Positions 61,599-64,000 of a DNA stretch of 64,000 nt are shown here, piece after piece (within the stretch, counting starts at the first letter, position 1; every line of letters starts with the position of its first letter). The position numbers and the translations under genes were made by a program. The stretch comes from Loxodes magnus (taxonomy: Eukaryota > Ciliophora > Karyorelictea > Loxodida > Loxodidae). The stretch covers positions 124,001-188,000 of the forward strand of contig CAMPDV010000266.1 of NCBI GenBank assembly GCA_946699065.1. The letters are read 5' to 3'. The notes beneath the pieces are model-generated. The model was not told the DNA's origin, ran no database searches, and saw only the letters and a program-made list of their open reading frames with translations.

Positions 61599-63137
61599 GA
61601 TTATAGAGCGCGTAGCACTCTCGTTGGTGCGCAGCTCTTTAAAAAAAAATGTTTCATACTGACAAGAATGTTTCTTACTAATAAAATTATCAGATACTGA
61701 TAAACCTTGTTCAATACTGGTATAATTATTCAGTACTGATAAAAATGTTCAATACTGATATAATTTTAGAATACTCGTAATCTTTAATACTTGCTGGAGG
61801 TCCAAGGACATGGCAGGATTGTGTCTCATTGCATCACCAAAGCAGAGGACGGCATGTGTCAATTGTGGGTACTTAAATTCCCCACCTCTGATGAAGCTCG
61901 CAATATTATTTCTTTTTTGTTCCAAAATGCAATCCAAATTAAGCCAGTGCCGAAGATCTAAGAATCTTATATCTCGAGGCCAAACCAAAGCAGAGGAAGA
62001 CATAAAGTCGATTATGGGTACTTAACTTCCCCAACCTCTGATGAAGATGACCTTGTTGCTCACCTTCGAACAACTATGGCGGTTTTAAAAAATAATATAT
62101 AATAAAAGATTTAATCTTTTTAAGTTATTATTAACTAACTTCGGAATAATTTTTAGATAAGTTTAAAATATTCTGAGCTACTCAGATTTTCTATAACTTA
62201 AATAATAGAATTTTCTTACTTGTCTATTAGAATTTACGTATATTAAAAAATAACTAAAATAATGATAATTTATTGAAATTTATATTTATCTAATATTTCC
62301 TTCACTTTTTTATTAGTTAGCTTTTCTACAGTCTACTGTTCAAAATAGTAGAATATTAAAATTCATTAAAAACTTTAAAAATATATGTAAACTTAATAAG
62401 AAGCTAGAAGTTATAGAATAACCATGATAATTAGATATTAAAGTAAAGCAATAAATATATAGCCTTTGAAAGATAAGTAATATAAACATATAAATGATTA
62501 CTATAATTTGTTCATTATACTTCTTATTTTATATATTTAGTACTTTTTATCTTCTTAAGATACTATTTTCCTTAGCTTCTTTAAATAATATGCTTTATTT
62601 ATTTATTTTTGTAATTTTCTTTCTTTTATTTCCCTCAATCAAGCAAATAGTTAAAAGGATGATTGATGAAAAAGTATTAATTCTGACCATATAAATAAGT
62701 AATGCATAACATTAATTTCAGAAATTATTTTACTATATGTTTCACTTAACTCTACTATAATAAATTATTATATATTATATTTTAATTAGGGTGGAAATCC
62801 CTTTCCTTCGGATGCTGCTTGGAGGCCTAGCTAGGCAACTAAAAGCGAGAGTGGATGGAGGATAAATCGAAGAAAGAGAAATCAATAACAAGAGAAGGAA
62901 GATTCATCAAGCAGGAGAACTCTGAATGCCAGAAGAAAACCTTCTTCATCATAGGTCGGGGAAATATGTACCCGTAATCGGATATTGCATTCTATTCTTT
63001 GGTAGGAAAAATTGCAGGGACATACTGCAGGAAGAGAAAAAAAGGATAGAGAGACACATAAAATTTTATTTTTCGACATTAAATAAAATTAATTTTAAGA
63101 GCGTGCACCAACGAGAGTGCTACACGCTCTATAATCT
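61599..63137. mobile_element. TIR element with hairpin ends, longer copy
   Basis: Ends at 61606-61638 and 63099-63129 match those of the copy at 2363-3748. This copy retains an extra internal stretch (61890-62040) with a second 60-base module, absent from the left copy. Subterminal ATACTGATAA-type motifs lie at 61690-61770. An ORF at 61810 includes a CVNCGY pair of cysteines but no recognisable domain. No transposase. Confidence 0.7.
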
Positions 63138-63174
63138 CAATTTATTTATATTAATTTATCATTTAAACTATTAA
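62812..63174 (+). CDS. Hypothetical ORF inside the TIR element, second copy
   Basis: Same frame as the ORF at 3423 (MLLGGLARQLKARVDGG; ELWMPEENLLHHRSGK; PVIGYCILFFGRKN), with one TGA at a Trp position and several replacement changes. It runs through the right terminal repeat; the end given is the last family-conserved part, not a TGA. Weakly supported, as for the first copy. Confidence 0.22.
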
Positions 63175-63369
63175 TAAAAGATAAAATGTTAATAAAATTA
63201 TTTATTTCTAATTTATAATATAATATATTTTAATTATTACAGCTACTAATCAATTAGGCTAAATATTATTATTTATGTTACTTAATTATTTATTTTATAA
63301 TTCTAACTTTTTCTTTCGCTTATATCATAATTTACCTTTATTAACTACCTTTTAAACAATTATTATAAA

Positions 63370-64000
63370 ATGGCTGAAAATACTAGAACGTCAAGTATTA
63401 AGCCCAGCGAACCTATACTCTTATAGAAATAAAAACAGGAAGAGTAATCTAAATAAGATATTTCAAGTCAGTAAGGCTAAGCTGTTAAAAACGAAGTCTT
63501 GCAAGAGGAACAACTAGGGATGAAAAATAATAAGGAAGAATAAAAATAAAATATAGAGAAGTATGAGAGAAAATAATAGCTAAAATAGTCTATGTTTTGG
63601 AAGAGCAAATATATTTTGGATTTGCTTACATAATTTCTAAATCTAAATGATATAGCTTAGTTATAGTAAGTAAATAGATATTTCTATAATTTTACTTATC
63701 TATTTAAGGAACTAGATACTTAAAGAGTAAAAAACGAAGCATTATAAATGAAGAATAAGATAGAATGAATTTTGAGATAGATAAGTAAATCTGATGTAGA
63801 AACAATACTTCTAGATGGAAAATTATTGTCTTAAAATGTGTGCCTATAAATTAGGAATAATTTAGAGAAATCTATAAATCTCAGAATTTAAAAACTGAAA
63901 AATTCCTCTCTAATAAAACTAAAGGTAATTGTAATACAAAACTGATCCAATAATAATTTTGATTCCTTACCTAATTTATAAAATATAAAAAGTTTAACCA
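63370..64000 (+). CDS. F-box/LRR protein F5, 5' part
   Basis: The duplicate of F1, cut by the window end. MAENTRTSSIKPSEPIL, the Gln-rich region, F-box (FWKSKYILDLLT) and the first LRRs are present in one frame, including the TGA-encoded Trp in IEWILRQ. The upstream palindrome is degenerate (TATTATTATTTATGTTAC). About 210 codons are visible and no lesion is seen in them. Confidence 0.75.

Larger units (their letters stand above)
59228..64000. repeat. Direct segmental duplication, right arm
   Basis: Same order and orientation as 1-4624. The offset grows from about 59228 to 59376 because the TIR element here contains extra internal sequence. Truncated by the window end. Confidence 0.9.

Noticed and set aside
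62030-62060. CTGATGA words suggestive of a hammerhead ribozyme or box C of a snoRNA
   Set aside because: The GAAA strand and flanking stems of a hammerhead are absent, one module has ATGATGA instead, and no paired D box at the right spacing was found.

Overview
The window comes from a ciliate nuclear genome with a non-standard code. The anchor is an intact 377-residue actin gene (20890-22023): it reads straight through about ten in-frame TAA/TAG codons at glutamine positions and ends at TGA. Nearly every other recognisable gene needs one more rule, that internal TGA reads as tryptophan while TGA also remains the only usable stop. TAR=Gln with TGA=Trp/stop is known from karyorelictean ciliates (Loxodes, Parduczia) and from Condylostoma. 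The very A+T-rich, repeat-laden, gene-poor layout fits a karyorelict such as Loxodes best. The species is an inference; the code is read directly from the sequence. Because of this code, standard-code ORF finding misses almost all genes here.

Layout. 1-4624 is one arm of a direct duplication whose other arm is 59228-64000. Each arm carries a decayed coiled-coil gene (MAGFKK family), a short conserved minus-strand ORF, a terminal-inverted-repeat (TIR) element, and an F-box/LRR gene (F1 at 3994, F5 at 63370). 3.9-12.2 kb holds F1, a 3 kb spacer and F2, followed by the 3' part of a non-LTR retrotransposon (reverse transcriptase, minus strand, 12.2-14.25 kb). 14.3-24.6 kb holds an unidentified minus-strand gene, a tRNA-His-like sequence, actin and a decayed protein kinase. 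24.6-28.3 kb holds F-box copy F3, then a 5'-truncated retroelement copy. 30-39 kb holds F-box fragments, a pseudogene broken by a TIR-element insertion, and F4. 40.7-42.8 kb holds two coiled-coil genes, converging. 43.35-52.4 kb is a large inverted copy of the F-box blocks (R1, spacer, R2). 53.3-58.2 kb holds an unknown minus-strand gene, a divergent F-box/LRR gene (G), and a head-to-head pair: a coiled-coil gene and a gag-like CCHC zinc-knuckle gene with 3' hairpins and an (ATT)n tail.

The dominant theme is an expanding family of F-box proteins with cysteine-type leucine-rich repeats, presumably SCF ubiquitin-ligase substrate receptors. The family has at least nine members or fragments and spreads by segmental duplication together with TIR elements and retroelements. 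Some copies are intact (F1, F3, R2, probably R1), others have single frameshifts (F2, F4, G), others are wrecks. TGA/TGG exchange at the same tryptophan in different copies is the strongest internal proof of the ambiguous code.
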